Of a DNA stretch of 64,000 bases, positions 44,770-54,291 are shown piece after piece. Position numbers and translations under genes: made by a program. The number at the start of each line of letters is the position of its first letter. The first letter of the stretch is position 1. Under the pieces are notes generated by a model that saw nothing but the letters and a program-made list of their open reading frames with translations, ran no database searches and was not told the origin of the DNA. The stretch spans positions 1-64,000 of the forward strand of contig NZ_KK211404.1 in NCBI RefSeq assembly GCF_000622145.1, in the 5' to 3' direction. This DNA comes from Paracoccus yeei ATCC BAA-599 (GTDB taxonomy: Bacteria > Pseudomonadota > Alphaproteobacteria > Rhodobacterales > Rhodobacteraceae).

Positions 44770-45822
44770 ATGCCCAACCCCCTGCGCCCCTATAGCGCGC
44801 GCCTGCGCAAGCTTGCCCGTCGCCCCGAGCCGCATTTCACCGACGGCGCCGTCGAGACCTGGGAGGAGGCGTCGGCCTCGACGCTGGTGTTCCGCCCCTC
44901 GGTCAGCCTGCCGGGCCAGGTCGGCCGCATCCGGGCCAGCGTCTTCGCCACCCTGCCCGAGACCATCGAGGCGCTGACCCGCGACGGCGAGGCCTGGGAA
45001 GGGCCGACCATGGGCTGGCGCTTTCGCGACGTCGACCTGGTGGACGGGGTGCTGTACCGGCCCGGAGCCGAGCTGCATCTGCGCAGCCGCCGGAACCGGC
45101 TGGGGCTGGCGTTCCAGCCCCGGGAAACGGTCAGCGCGGCGCTTTACGAGACCTGGACCACGAACCGCTGGTTCGGAAGCTGGCTGATGGACGGGCTGGT
45201 GACCTGGCCCCTGGCGCAGGCGACTGGCATGGCGATGACCACGGCCCCCGCCCCCGCGCCGAACAGCCATGCCGCGCGCTACGAGGCGTTGCTGGGCGTG
45301 ACCCCGGACCGCATCGCGGGCGACGTGCATTTCGACGAGCTGGTGCTGTTCGGCGATCTGTCGAACAACGCCGACAAATGGCGCCGCCAGCGCGAACTGC
45401 GCGACCGGCTGCTGGCCGGGCGCAGCCCCGCGCCGGTGCCGGGCGTGTTCCTGCTGCGCGGGCGCGGCGGCGACCTGCGGCTGCTGCGCAACGAGGCGGA
45501 GTTGGCCGAGCGGCTGGAGCGCGAGCGCGGCTTTCTGGTCATCGACCCGCTGAAGGTCACGGCGGACGACCTGATCGAGGCCTGCGGGAACGCCCGCGCC
45601 ATCGTCGGCGTCGAGGGCAGCCATCTGGTCCACGGCATCAACGTCGCGCCCCCGGACGCCGCCATCGTGCCGATCCAGCCGCCCGACCGGGTGGCCGCCA
45701 CGCTGAAGCAGCTGTCCGACCGGCTGGGCCAGCGTTACGGCCTGCTGGTGGCCGAGGGCAACGACACGGTCTTTACCCTGGACTGGAGCGATCTGGCGCG
45801 GACGCTGGACCTGTTCGACTGA
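44770..45822 (+). CDS. Glycosyltransferase family 61-like protein
   Basis: A 350-residue protein with the GT61/DUF563 layout: a variable N-terminal half, then VHFDELVLFGDLSNNADKWR, VPGVFLLRGRGGDLRLLRNE and the C-terminal nucleotide-sugar block AIVGVEGSHLVHGINVAPPD. It probably transfers a sugar onto a cell-surface glycan or protein. There is no signal peptide, so it acts in the cytoplasm. It is remote from the main glycan cluster that starts at 51 kb. Confidence 0.75.
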   Translation: MPNPLRPYSARLRKLARRPEPHFTDGAVETWEEASASTLVFRPSVSLPGQVGRIRASVFATLPETIEALTRDGEAWEGPTMGWRFRDVDLVDGVLYRPGAELHLRSRRNRLGLAFQPRETVSAALYETWTTNRWFGSWLMDGLVTWPLAQATGMAMTTAPAPAPNSHAARYEALLGVTPDRIAGDVHFDELVLFGDLSNNADKWRRQRELRDRLLAGRSPAPVPGVFLLRGRGGDLRLLRNEAELAERLERERGFLVIDPLKVTADDLIEACGNARAIVGVEGSHLVHGINVAPPDAAIVPIQPPDRVAATLKQLSDRLGQRYGLLVAEGNDTVFTLDWSDLARTLDLFD

Positions 45823-45851
45823 AGCGTTCCGAGGACGGCGCGGGGTCGGGT

Positions 45852-45889
45852 GGGTATTTGGGCAACAAGGAAACCCTGCCATGTTGCCC
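45852..45889. repeat. TATTTGG element with hairpin between convergent genes
   Basis: GGGTATTTGGGCAACAAGG is another member of the TATTTGG family. Its 3' part GGGCAACA (45860-45867) pairs with TGTTGCCC (45882-45889) in a perfect 8-bp stem around 14 nt. It lies between the GT61 gene and betC, which converge, so termination in either direction is a plausible role. Confidence 0.6.
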
Positions 45890-45919
45890 TGCCGGGCGAC
45901 CCGCGCGCTTCGTCCGGCC

Positions 45920-47416
45920 CTATTCCCCGCGCGGGAAGCGTTTGGAATCCTCGAGCACGTTCAGGTCCATGTGGTTGCGCATGTAGCGTTCGGAGGCCTG
46001 CATCAGCGGCTGGTGGTCCCAGGGGAAATAGGCGCCGTTGCGCAGCGCCTCGTAGACCACCCAGCGGCGGGCCTGGCTTTCGCGCACCTCGGCGTCATAG
46101 GCGTCGAGATCCCAGCGGTCGGCCGCCATCGCCCGCAGGCGGTCCAGCGCCGGGGCGCAGGCGGGGTCGGCGGCGCGGTTCACCTGTTCGGCGGGATCCT
46201 CGGCCAGGTTGAAGAGCATTTCGGGGTCGGCCTTGCAGGCGATGTATTTCCAGTCGCCGTCGCGCAGGCAGACCAGCGGCGCGATGCTGCCCTCGGCCGC
46301 ATATTCCATCGCCACCGGGCCGCGGTCGGCCGCGCCGCGGGCCAGCGAACGGCCGTCGGTCCAGGGCATCACCTCGTCCATCGAGATGCCGGCGAGGTCG
46401 CAGAGCGTCGGCAGCACGTCGATGGTCGAGACGGGCGTGTCGATGCGGCCGGGCGCCATGCCGGGGGCGGCGATCATCAGGGGCACGCGGGCCGAGGGTT
46501 CGAAGAAGTTCATCTTGAACCACAGGCCGCGCTGGCCCAGCATCTCGCCATGGTCGGACAGGAAGAGGACGATGGCCTCTTGCCGGGTGCGCGTGAGCAC
46601 GTCCATCAGCTCGCCCAGCTTGTCGTCGATATAGCTGATGTTGGCAAAATAGCCCTGGCGCGCGCGGCGGATGTGGTCGGGCGTGACGGTCAGGCCGCGC
46701 CAGTCGCAGGCGTCCATCAGGCGCTGCGAATGGGGGTCCATGTCCTGGTAGTCCATGCCTGCGGGCGGTTCGAGTTCCGGGATGCCGTCGTACAGGTCCC
46801 AATACTTGCGCCGGGCGACGAAGGGGTCGTGCGGATGGGTAAAGCTGACCGTCAGGCACCAGGGCCGGTCGTCATTGCCGCGCGACAGGTCGTAGAGCTT
46901 GCGGGTGGCGTTGTAGGCCACCTCGTCGTCGTATTCGTACTGGTTGGTGATCTCGGCCACGCCGGCGCCGGTGACCGAGCCGAGGTTGTGATACCACCAG
47001 TCGATCCGCTCGCCCGGCTTGCGATAGTCGGGGGTCCAGCCGAAATCGGCGGGATAGATGTCGGTGGTCAGCCGCTCCTCGAACCCGTGCAGCTGGTCGG
47101 GGCCGACGAAATGCATCTTGCCCGACAGGCAGGTGTGATAGCCCGCCCGGCGCAGGTGGTGGGCATAGGTCGGGATGTCCGAGCAGAACTCGGCCGCGTT
47201 GTCATAGACCCGGGTGCGGCGGGGCAGCTGGCCCGACATGAAGCTGGCCCGGCCCGGTGCGCAAAGCGGGCTGCCGGTATAGCAGTTCGCATAGCGCGTC
47301 GCGCGTTCGGCCAGCGCCCGCAGGTGCGGAACATGCAGGAAATCGGCGGGGCCGTCGGGGAACAGGACCCCCGACAGCTGGTCCGCCATGACGATCAGGA
47401 TATTGGGTCGTTTCAC
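45920..47416 (-). CDS. betC: Choline-sulfatase
   Basis: A 498-residue type I sulfatase hydrolysing choline-O-sulfate to choline and sulfate. The formylglycine motif LCAPGRASFMSG places the modified Cys at residue 52. MADQLSG, KMHFVGPDQLHGFEERL and LSDHGEMLGQRGLWFKMN are the BetC-type blocks. The start is GTG at 47416, directly abutting the choX stop codon (TAA then GTG), so translation is coupled to choX. A formylglycine-generating enzyme gene is not seen here. Confidence 0.94.
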   Translation of the reverse strand: MKRPNILIVMADQLSGVLFPDGPADFLHVPHLRALAERATRYANCYTGSPLCAPGRASFMSGQLPRRTRVYDNAAEFCSDIPTYAHHLRRAGYHTCLSGKMHFVGPDQLHGFEERLTTDIYPADFGWTPDYRKPGERIDWWYHNLGSVTGAGVAEITNQYEYDDEVAYNATRKLYDLSRGNDDRPWCLTVSFTHPHDPFVARRKYWDLYDGIPELEPPAGMDYQDMDPHSQRLMDACDWRGLTVTPDHIRRARQGYFANISYIDDKLGELMDVLTRTRQEAIVLFLSDHGEMLGQRGLWFKMNFFEPSARVPLMIAAPGMAPGRIDTPVSTIDVLPTLCDLAGISMDEVMPWTDGRSLARGAADRGPVAMEYAAEGSIAPLVCLRDGDWKYIACKADPEMLFNLAEDPAEQVNRAADPACAPALDRLRAMAADRWDLDAYDAEVRESQARRWVVYEALRNGAYFPWDHQPLMQASERYMRNHMDLNVLEDSKRFPRGE

Positions 47417-48361
47417 TTATTCCACCGAGGCGAGGACTGCATCCGCGCCGGGTTTTCCATCCAGAGTGGTGACGCCGTCAAGCCATGCTTTCGCCGCATC
47501 GGGATTGGCCTTGATCCAGTCCTTCGCAGCATCGGTCGCATCCGCGCCCTCGTCCAGGATCTTGCCCATCAGCTGGTTTTCCTGGTCCACGGTAAAGACC
47601 ATCTGCCGGAAGAGCTTGGCGACATTCGGGCAGGCCGCGACCCATTCCTTGCGGGCGACGGTGTGGACGGTGGCGCCGCCGAAGTTCGGGCCGAACTCCT
47701 CGTCGCCGCCCGACAGGTAGGTGATCTTGAGGTTCACGTTCATCGGATGCGGCGCCCAGGCCAGAAAGACCGAAGGGGTGCCCGCGCCGTCGTTGCGCGC
47801 AACCTGCGCCAGCATCGCCTGTTCGCCCGATTCGACCAGTTCCCAGTCGCCCAGGCCGAACTTGTCCTCGGCGATCATCTTGGCGATGGACTGGTTGGCG
47901 GGGGCGCCGGGCTCGATGCCGTAGATCTTGCCCTGGAAGGCGTCCTTGTGCGCGTCGAGATCGGCGAAGTCCTTGACGTTCAGGTCCTTGGCGGCGTCGG
48001 TCACGGCCAGGGTGAACTTGGCGCCCTCGAGGTTCTGGACCAGCACCTCGGTCACGCCCGAGGCGTCGAGGTCGTCGCGGAACTTCTGCTGGGCCGGCAT
48101 CCAGTTGCCCAGGAAGACGTCGGTGTCGCCCTTTTTCAGCGCCTCGTAGCCGACGGGGACGGACAGGGTGGCAACGTTGGGCTTGTAGCCGAGGCCGGTC
48201 AGCACGGCGGTGGCGACGCCGTTCGTGGCGGTGATGTCGGTCCAGCCCGGGTCGGACAGGCGGACGGTTGCGCAGTGCGCCGGGTCCTGGGCCAGGGCGG
48301 GCAGGGCGGCGGCGGCGGTCAGGAGAGCGGCGGCGGCGGTGATCCTTGCGCTTCGGGTCAT
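47417..48361 (-). CDS. choX: Choline ABC transporter substrate-binding protein
   Basis: A 314-residue periplasmic protein with signal peptide MTRSARITAAAALLTAAAAL, cleaved near LAQ-DPA. VRLSDPGWTDITATNG, DVFLGNWMPAQQ and FLAWAPHPMNVN carry the aromatic residues that in ChoX form the cage for the choline headgroup. The expected partners choV (ATPase) and choW (permease) are not in this window, and neither is betI. choX-betC is the whole local unit; periplasmic ChoX may rely on a distant membrane complex. Confidence 0.92.
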   Translation of the reverse strand: MTRSARITAAAALLTAAAALPALAQDPAHCATVRLSDPGWTDITATNGVATAVLTGLGYKPNVATLSVPVGYEALKKGDTDVFLGNWMPAQQKFRDDLDASGVTEVLVQNLEGAKFTLAVTDAAKDLNVKDFADLDAHKDAFQGKIYGIEPGAPANQSIAKMIAEDKFGLGDWELVESGEQAMLAQVARNDGAGTPSVFLAWAPHPMNVNLKITYLSGGDEEFGPNFGGATVHTVARKEWVAACPNVAKLFRQMVFTVDQENQLMGKILDEGADATDAAKDWIKANPDAAKAWLDGVTTLDGKPGADAVLASVE

Positions 48362-48542
48362 GGCGTTCCTCTGCTGTTGGGCGGGCCTTGGCGCCCGGCA
48401 CTGGCGGACATCAGCCCACAGCCCGCAGCGGCACGCAAGCGGTTTCCGGCGGGCGGGCGCGCGCGCCACCCATCCCGGTTGAAACCCGGGCCCCCGAGGC
48501 GTATCAGACGGGATGGTTCGCGACAAAGCCGGTTTTCCCCAG

Positions 48543-49223
48543 ATGAACAGTCAGTCCACGATTCGCCTTTACCACATTGCGCTGTCGCCGTTCTGCCGCA
48601 AGGTGCGGCTGGTGCTGGCCGAGAAGCGGATCGAGGTCGAGCTGGTCGAGGACCGCTACTGGGAGCCGGGCTCGGAAATCTGGCGCCGCAACCCGGCGGG
48701 CAAGCTGCCGGTCTTGCGCATGGATGGCCGGCTGCTGGCCGAAAGCCAGGCGATCTGCGAATACCTGGACGAAAGCGTCCCGACCCCCGCGCTGATGCCC
48801 CATGCCGCCATCGACCGCTACGAGGTGCGGCGGCTGTGTTCCTGGTTCGACGACAAGTTCAACGCCGAATGCACCCGCCCGGTGATGAACGAGCGGGTCT
48901 GGAAGAAGGTCATGCGCGCCGGATACCCCGACAGCCGCACCGTCAAGGCCGGCCTCTCGGCGATCCGCTATCACATGGACTACATGAAATCGCTGCTGGA
49001 GCACCGGCGCTGGCTGGCGGGCGACGTGATGACGCTGGCCGATTTCACGGCGGCGGCGCATATTTCCTGTCTCGACTACATCTCGGACGTGGACTGGACC
49101 CATTCGACCGAGGTGCAGGAATGGTATGCCAAGATCAAGTCGCGCCCGGCCTTCCGCAGCCTGCTGGCCGACCACCTGCCGGGGGTGCACCCGGCGCCGC
49201 ATTATGCGCTGCTGGATTTCTGA
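48543..49223 (+). CDS. fzlA: FzlA-like GST-fold division protein
   Basis: A 226-residue glutathione S-transferase-fold protein. [20 protein letters not shown] and [19 protein letters not shown] form the thioredoxin-like domain. The helical half ends [15 protein letters not shown] and then [11 protein letters not shown]. This C-terminal pattern matches FzlA, which binds FtsZ and is needed for division in Caulobacter. A plain GST role cannot be excluded. The ATG at 48543 gives the usual start, and the gene overlaps queG by 20 bp, a pairing common in alphaproteobacteria. Confidence 0.82.
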   Translation: MNSQSTIRLYHIALSPFCRKVRLVLAEKRIEVELVEDRYWEPGSEIWRRNPAGKLPVLRMDGRLLAESQAICEYLDESVPTPALMPHAAIDRYEVRRLCSWFDDKFNAECTRPVMNERVWKKVMRAGYPDSRTVKAGLSAIRYHMDYMKSLLEHRRWLAGDVMTLADFTAAAHISCLDYISDVDWTHSTEVQEWYAKIKSRPAFRSLLADHLPGVHPAPHYALLDF

Positions 49224-50247
49224 CCCGGTCGAGATCCGTTCGCGGCTGACCGAGCAGGCCCGGGCCGAGGGGTTTTCGGCCCTGGGCATCTGCGCCCCCG
49301 ACGCCAACCCGCAGCTGCCCGAACGGCTGGCGGCGTTCCTGGAGCAGGGCCGCCACGGCCAGATGGACTGGATGGCGGATCGCGCGCATTGGCGTGCCGA
49401 TCCGTCCGCGCTGTGGCCCGAGGCGCGGTCGGTCATCATGCTGGCCGAGCTTTACACCCCGGGCCACGACCCGCTGGCGGTGCTGGACCAGCGTGATCGC
49501 GGCGCGGTCAGCGTCTATGCCCAAGGCCGCGATTATCACGACCTGGTCAAGAAGCGGCTGAAGCGGCTGGGCGGCTGGCTGGTCAACCTGACCGGGTGTG
49601 AGATCAAGGTGTTCGTGGACACCGCCCCGGTGATGGAGAAGCCGCTGGCGCAGGCGGCGGGGCTGGGCTGGCAGGGCAAGCACACCAACCTTCTGTCGCG
49701 GACCTTAGGCAGCTGGTTCTTCCTGGGCGCGATCTTCACCACGCTGGAACTGCCCCGCGACGCGCCCGAGGCCGAGCGGTGCGGGTCCTGCCGCGCCTGC
49801 CTGGACGCCTGCCCGACCGGCGCCTTTCCCGCGCCCTATCAGCTGGATGCGCGGCGCTGCGTGTCCTATCTGACGATCGAGCATCGCGGCCCGGTCGATC
49901 CCGAACTGCGCCCGGGCTTGGGCAACCGCATCTATGGCTGCGACGACTGCCTGGCCGCCTGTCCCTGGAACAAGTTCGCGCAAGAGGCCAGCGAGATGCG
50001 CTATCACGGCCCGCATGGCGCGCCGGCGCTGGCCGAGCTGGCGCAGCTGGACGATGCGGCGTTCCGAGCGCGTTTTTCGGGCAGTCCGATCAAGCGGATC
50101 GGGCGCGACCGCATGGTTCGAAACGTGCTTTACGCCATCGGCAATTCGGGGCTTGCACATCTGCGGCCCTTGGCCGAAGCCTTGCGCGATGATCCCGATC
50201 CCGCGGTCGCCGACGCGGCCGGCTGGGCCTGCGAACGGTTGCCATGA
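49204..50247 (+). CDS. queG: Epoxyqueuosine reductase QueG
   Basis: A 347-residue cobalamin and iron-sulfur enzyme doing the last step of queuosine synthesis in tRNA. Two [4Fe-4S] motifs, [12 protein letters not shown] and [14 protein letters not shown], are intact, with [20 protein letters not shown] and the [15 protein letters not shown] active-site loop upstream. The ATG at 49204 lies inside the end of fzlA. A HEAT-like C-terminus ([14 protein letters not shown]) follows. The downstream transporter gene starts within its stop region. Confidence 0.95.
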   Translation: MRCWISDPVEIRSRLTEQARAEGFSALGICAPDANPQLPERLAAFLEQGRHGQMDWMADRAHWRADPSALWPEARSVIMLAELYTPGHDPLAVLDQRDRGAVSVYAQGRDYHDLVKKRLKRLGGWLVNLTGCEIKVFVDTAPVMEKPLAQAAGLGWQGKHTNLLSRTLGSWFFLGAIFTTLELPRDAPEAERCGSCRACLDACPTGAFPAPYQLDARRCVSYLTIEHRGPVDPELRPGLGNRIYGCDDCLAACPWNKFAQEASEMRYHGPHGAPALAELAQLDDAAFRARFSGSPIKRIGRDRMVRNVLYAIGNSGLAHLRPLAEALRDDPDPAVADAAGWACERLP

Positions 50248-51185
50248 TCCCGACCCAATCAAGCCCGCTGCGCGGCATCCTGCTGAAAAGCCTCAGCGTC
50301 GTCGTGTTCACGGTGATGTCGTCCCTGGTCAAGGCCACTGCCGGGGGCGCGCTGCCGATTCCGCCGGGGCAGCAGATGTTCTTCCGCTCCTTCTTTGCCA
50401 TCCCGGTCATCCTGGTCTGGCTTGCGATGCGCGGGGAACTGGGCGTCGGCCTGCGCACGCACCGGCCGATGGGGCATTTCTATCGCGGGCTGGTCGGCAG
50501 CGCCGCCATGTGCATGAGCTTCTGGGCCTTGGCGCTGCTGCCCCTGCCCGAGGTCACGGCCATCGGCTATGCCGCGCCGCTGCTGACGGTGATCCTGGCC
50601 GCGATGTTTCTGGGCGAGCCGGTGCGCCTGTTCCGCTTGTCGATGGTGGCGCTGGGCCTGCTGGGGGTGGTGATCGTCTTGTCGCCCCGGCTGGGCGCCG
50701 GCGTCACGGGCGACCCGCGCCACAGCCTGGGCGCGGTCGTCACGCTGACCGGGGCGGCCTGCACCGCCATGGCCATGATCTTTGTGCGCAAGCTGGCGCA
50801 AGAGGAGCGCACCTCGGCCATCGTGTTCTGGTTTTCGGTCACCTCGACGCTGCTGGGCCTGCTGACGCTGCCGTTCGGCTGGGTCATGCCCGACGCGGGC
50901 ACCCTGGCCATGCTGGTCGCGATCGGGCTGCTGGGGGGCGTGGCGCAGATCCTGCTGACCTCGGCCTATCGCTATGCCGATGCCTCGCTGATCGCGCCCT
51001 TCGACTATGTGTCGATGGTGCTGGCGCTGCTGATCGGCTGGTTCGTCTTTGCCGAGGCCCCGACCGGCGCCATGCTGGCCGGCGCCGCCCTGGTCATCCT
51101 GGCGGGCATCCTGATCATCTGGCGCGAACGCCAGCTGGGGCTGGAGCGCAACCGCCAGCGCAAGGCGATGACGCCGCAGGGCTAG
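50244..51185 (+). CDS. DMT/EamA-family transporter
   Basis: A 313-residue protein with ten predicted helices arranged as two EamA repeats ([20 protein letters not shown] at the start of the first, [20 protein letters not shown] at the start of the second). The FFRSFFAIP and [23 protein letters not shown]-like segments are typical. Substrates of such proteins include amino acids, nucleobases, vitamins and S-adenosylmethionine; none can be assigned here. The ATG overlaps the end of queG by 4 bp. Confidence 0.85.
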   Translation: MIPTQSSPLRGILLKSLSVVVFTVMSSLVKATAGGALPIPPGQQMFFRSFFAIPVILVWLAMRGELGVGLRTHRPMGHFYRGLVGSAAMCMSFWALALLPLPEVTAIGYAAPLLTVILAAMFLGEPVRLFRLSMVALGLLGVVIVLSPRLGAGVTGDPRHSLGAVVTLTGAACTAMAMIFVRKLAQEERTSAIVFWFSVTSTLLGLLTLPFGWVMPDAGTLAMLVAIGLLGGVAQILLTSAYRYADASLIAPFDYVSMVLALLIGWFVFAEAPTGAMLAGAALVILAGILIIWRERQLGLERNRQRKAMTPQG

Positions 51186-51188
51186 GGA

Positions 51189-52583
51189 TCAGGGCTGGCC
51201 CGAAAAGCCGAAGGCCACATAGTCGCGCAGATAGGCCCGCTTGGCCGCGCCGCGCAGTTTCTGGTCGTTCAGAAAGGCGGGCATCGGCTCGGGCACGGGC
51301 AGATCGGCCGGGGCCTTGATCCCGGCGCTGGCCGCAAGCCAGGACAGGTCGCGCGCCAGATCGCTTTCGCGCAGCACCATGTCGGGCGCGCCGAAGCGGG
51401 AAAACCCGGCCAGGACCTCGGACTGGCTGGCCCAGCCGGGATAGGTCGGCAAGGTGGTCTGGGCGTTCAGGTTGCGGCGCAGGAAATCCAGGAACGCCTC
51501 GAACAGCTCGGCCTGCCGGCCTTCCGGCAGGTCCGCCAGCGCCTCCTCGGGCGGCAGCGGCACGCGGTGGATGCGGCGCATCAGCTCGCGCAGTTCGGCG
51601 TTCTTGCCGTGGATGAGCGAGGCGAAGGCGGTCCAGGCGCGGCGCAGCGGGTGGCGCAGCACGGTGAAGCTGCGGTGGCCGGGGTGGTCGCGCTTCCACT
51701 GGCGCAGGCCGTTCTGGTTCAGGTCCCCCGCGACCGCGCCCATCGCCCTAAGCCAGGTCTCGACCGGGCCCGAGGGGCCGCCCTTGATCGGCATGAAGAC
51801 CAGCCCCCGCCCCGCCTCGGCCGCCAGGAAGCTGGGCACGTTCGGGCCCTTGCGCGGCTCGAAGTTCGGGATCTTGCGCAGCGCGAAGGGGTCGAGCCGG
51901 GCCAGTTCCGCCTGCATCTGGTCGAAGTTCTGGACCTTTTCGGACAGTTCGCGCGGGTTTTGCGGCACCTGATCGTTGGCCGGCTCGACCCGCTCCAGTT
52001 CGGTGCGGCCCAGCCAGTGCAGCAGGCCCGTCATCACGTCCGCGTCGCGCAGATCCTCGTACCCCAGCCAGAAGGCGGTCTGGCCGGTGACCTGCAGGCG
52101 GTGCTGGATCTTCAGCTGGAACTCCTCGACCTCGGCCAGGACCTGGCGGAACTCGGCCCCGTCGAAGGGGACCGAGGCGGGAATCGGGGTCTCGGTCTCG
52201 TTCAGCTTCCACTGGTTGGTCTGGCGGGCGAGCGCGGTCGAGACGTAGCTGTCGACCGGGTTGCGGGTCAGCACGATCTTGGCGCAGGCGCGGTCGTCCA
52301 GGATCGCGTCGAGGACGCGGGGATCGTGGTCGTGGAAATAGCGAAAGCCCGACAGGTGGTTGGGCTTGTCCCACAGCGCCCGCAGCAGGCGCATCGGGTC
52401 GGCCTCGCGCTCGGCGCGGGTGATGCCCTTCAGTTCGTCCTTGTCGGGCCAGCCCATCATGTAGGGGTTGAACGCCTCGCCAAAGCAGGTGACGCGCTTG
52501 ACGGCGTTCAGCGTCGCCTCGAGCAGGTTCGAGCCGGTGCGCATTTCCGCAAAGATCACGAAGCGCTGGAAGGTCTGGGTCAT
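51189..52583 (-). CDS. Two-part sulfotransferase-like protein
   Basis: A 464-residue protein. The N-terminal half has the PAPS 5'-phosphosulfate loop (EMRTGSNLLEATL, residues 13-25) and the 3'-phosphate motif IVLTRNPVDSYVS (103-115), marking an active sulfotransferase fold. From about residue 260 a second similar signature appears, GLVFMPIKGGPSGPVETWLR then SFTVLRHPLRRAWTAFASL, resembling the Sulfotransfer_2 family. It may be a tandem fusion or a single enzyme with a diverged second domain. It lies directly next to glycosyltransferase genes, so the likely acceptor is a surface glycan. Confidence 0.8.
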   Translation of the reverse strand: MTQTFQRFVIFAEMRTGSNLLEATLNAVKRVTCFGEAFNPYMMGWPDKDELKGITRAEREADPMRLLRALWDKPNHLSGFRYFHDHDPRVLDAILDDRACAKIVLTRNPVDSYVSTALARQTNQWKLNETETPIPASVPFDGAEFRQVLAEVEEFQLKIQHRLQVTGQTAFWLGYEDLRDADVMTGLLHWLGRTELERVEPANDQVPQNPRELSEKVQNFDQMQAELARLDPFALRKIPNFEPRKGPNVPSFLAAEAGRGLVFMPIKGGPSGPVETWLRAMGAVAGDLNQNGLRQWKRDHPGHRSFTVLRHPLRRAWTAFASLIHGKNAELRELMRRIHRVPLPPEEALADLPEGRQAELFEAFLDFLRRNLNAQTTLPTYPGWASQSEVLAGFSRFGAPDMVLRESDLARDLSWLAASAGIKAPADLPVPEPMPAFLNDQKLRGAAKRAYLRDYVAFGFSGQP

Positions 52584-52584
52584 G

Positions 52585-54291
52585 TCAGGCGGGATCCTTG
52601 GTCGGAAGGGTGTCGGTCACGGGGAAATCCCCCATGAGCTGGGGCCGCAGCCCCGCGTTGCGCAGCCGTTGCAGGAACCGCCCCATGCCCGCCAGTTCGC
52701 GCATCGCCGGCAGGTTGGCGGCGGATTCGGGATCGCCGCCCAGATCGCGCAGCACCGATTGCAGCGCACCGGCGGGGCGGGCGCAGAAATCGCCCAGGTT
52801 CCAGATCCGGGTGCGCGCCTTGAGCCAGACCGAGTTCAGCACGTCGATCTGCGCCAGTTCGGTGCGCTGCAGGATGGCCGCGACCCGGCGGATGTCGTCG
52901 AAGGGCATGCCCGAATGCAGCAGCGGCACTGCCCAGGCGCCGGTGATGACGAAGATCCGGGCGTTCGGGTCGGTCGCCATCAGCCAGTTCAGGTTCTGCT
53001 GGTCGCGCGGGCTGTACTGGATGACCTGCATCCGCGGCGACACCCGGATCAGGTTGGCGATGAAGCCGCGCGGGTCCATGTCGCGCAGCTGCGCGCTGTC
53101 CGAGAGCCCCCCCGGCCCGATCCGGCGCTGACCGGCGTATTCGACCCCGTGCTGGGCCATGACATGGCCGTGGACATCGGCATCCAGGCGCTGGCCCAGC
53201 CAGTCGGGGAAATCGGGAAAGATGTCGGTAAAGCCCTGCATCACCGCATAGGCGGCCGAGGTCTTGCCGTTCTCGCGGTCCTTCAGCGGATAGCGGCTTT
53301 GCATGTAAAGCCCGGGGCGCCCCAGGCGGCGACGCGCGACGGCCTGGCCGATCACGCGGTCGATGCGCTCGGGCTGCGGCTCGGCGGCCGAGGGCGCGCC
53401 CTGCGCCGGGCGGGGGAAATGGGCGTAAAGCGTGGTCGCGTTGGGCCAGATCTTGCGGGCGACGAAGCAGCGCGATTCCTCGAGCATCTGGCAATGGTCG
53501 TTGTAGAAGATATAGGGCTTGCCCTGATCGTCGAACTTGGAGAGCGTCAGCGACCGGCTTTCGATGCGGTTGGAATGCAGCCGCGCCAGGGTCTGGAAAT
53601 AGCTTTCGTCGGGGATCCAGACGCGGTTGAAATACTGGTCGTATTCCGGCCGCCGGGGGTCCTGCAGGATCGCCAGCAGCGTCTGGCGGGTCAGGCACCA
53701 CCATTGCGACCCCAGGTGCGGGACCAGCCCCTCGGGGATCTTGCGGCGGATCTTCCAGCGGCGCTGGAAATCGACATAGCGGTCGAACAGCCGGCGGTGG
53801 CGGCGATAGGCAAAGGGAAAGCGCAGGGTGAAGCGTTCCTCGTTCAGCCCGCCGACGGTCCAGCCCACGTCCTCGGCCGTGACGCTTTCGATGAAGTCGC
53901 GCCGCGGATAGCGCGACAGGAAGGCCACCAGATCCGCCACCGGCCGCAGCGGCAGGCACGAGCCCGAGACGGTCAGCACATGCGTCACCTCGGGGAAGCG
54001 CTCCAGCAGCAGTTCCGCCGCATCCTGCGTCGCGCGGACCAGGCTGAACATGCCCCATTCGCAGCTGTAGCGCGGCGACACGACGATCCGGTCCTGGCCG
54101 GCCAGGTCCGTCATCAGCGTCGCGAAGGCATCGCGCGAGACATCGGCATCGACATGGATCACGACACGGGCGCCGCCTTCGGCCCAGACGCGGGCCATCC
54201 GCGTGGCCGTCGGCATCTCGTTGTGGCACAGCATCACCACGCCCAGCTGCACCGGCCCCGGCGCACCCGTCCTGTCCGCCGCGCCCGTCAT
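52585..54291 (-). CDS. Core-2/I-branching-type glycosyltransferase with extra C-terminal domain
   Basis: A 568-residue protein. The first 330 residues resemble the beta-1,6-N-acetylglucosaminyltransferase (GT14) fold: LGVVMLCHNEMPTATRMARV, VVIHVDADVSRDAF, HVLTVSGSCLPLRPVADLV, GSQWWCLTRQTLLAIL and WIPDESYFQTLA. The remaining part (about 335-568) has no family I can name confidently; Rhodobacterales homologues carry a DUF5928-like region. It starts 1 bp after the sulfotransferase's neighbour boundary and overlaps the next GT gene by 4 bp, showing one operon. Confidence 0.78.
   Translation of the reverse strand: MTGAADRTGAPGPVQLGVVMLCHNEMPTATRMARVWAEGGARVVIHVDADVSRDAFATLMTDLAGQDRIVVSPRYSCEWGMFSLVRATQDAAELLLERFPEVTHVLTVSGSCLPLRPVADLVAFLSRYPRRDFIESVTAEDVGWTVGGLNEERFTLRFPFAYRRHRRLFDRYVDFQRRWKIRRKIPEGLVPHLGSQWWCLTRQTLLAILQDPRRPEYDQYFNRVWIPDESYFQTLARLHSNRIESRSLTLSKFDDQGKPYIFYNDHCQMLEESRCFVARKIWPNATTLYAHFPRPAQGAPSAAEPQPERIDRVIGQAVARRRLGRPGLYMQSRYPLKDRENGKTSAAYAVMQGFTDIFPDFPDWLGQRLDADVHGHVMAQHGVEYAGQRRIGPGGLSDSAQLRDMDPRGFIANLIRVSPRMQVIQYSPRDQQNLNWLMATDPNARIFVITGAWAVPLLHSGMPFDDIRRVAAILQRTELAQIDVLNSVWLKARTRIWNLGDFCARPAGALQSVLRDLGGDPESAANLPAMRELAGMGRFLQRLRNAGLRPQLMGDFPVTDTLPTKDPA

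Noticed and set aside
45881-49249. 1122-codon plus-strand frame over betC and choX
   Set aside because: It is antisense to betC and choX, and its end lies in another frame of fzlA. No motif is present.
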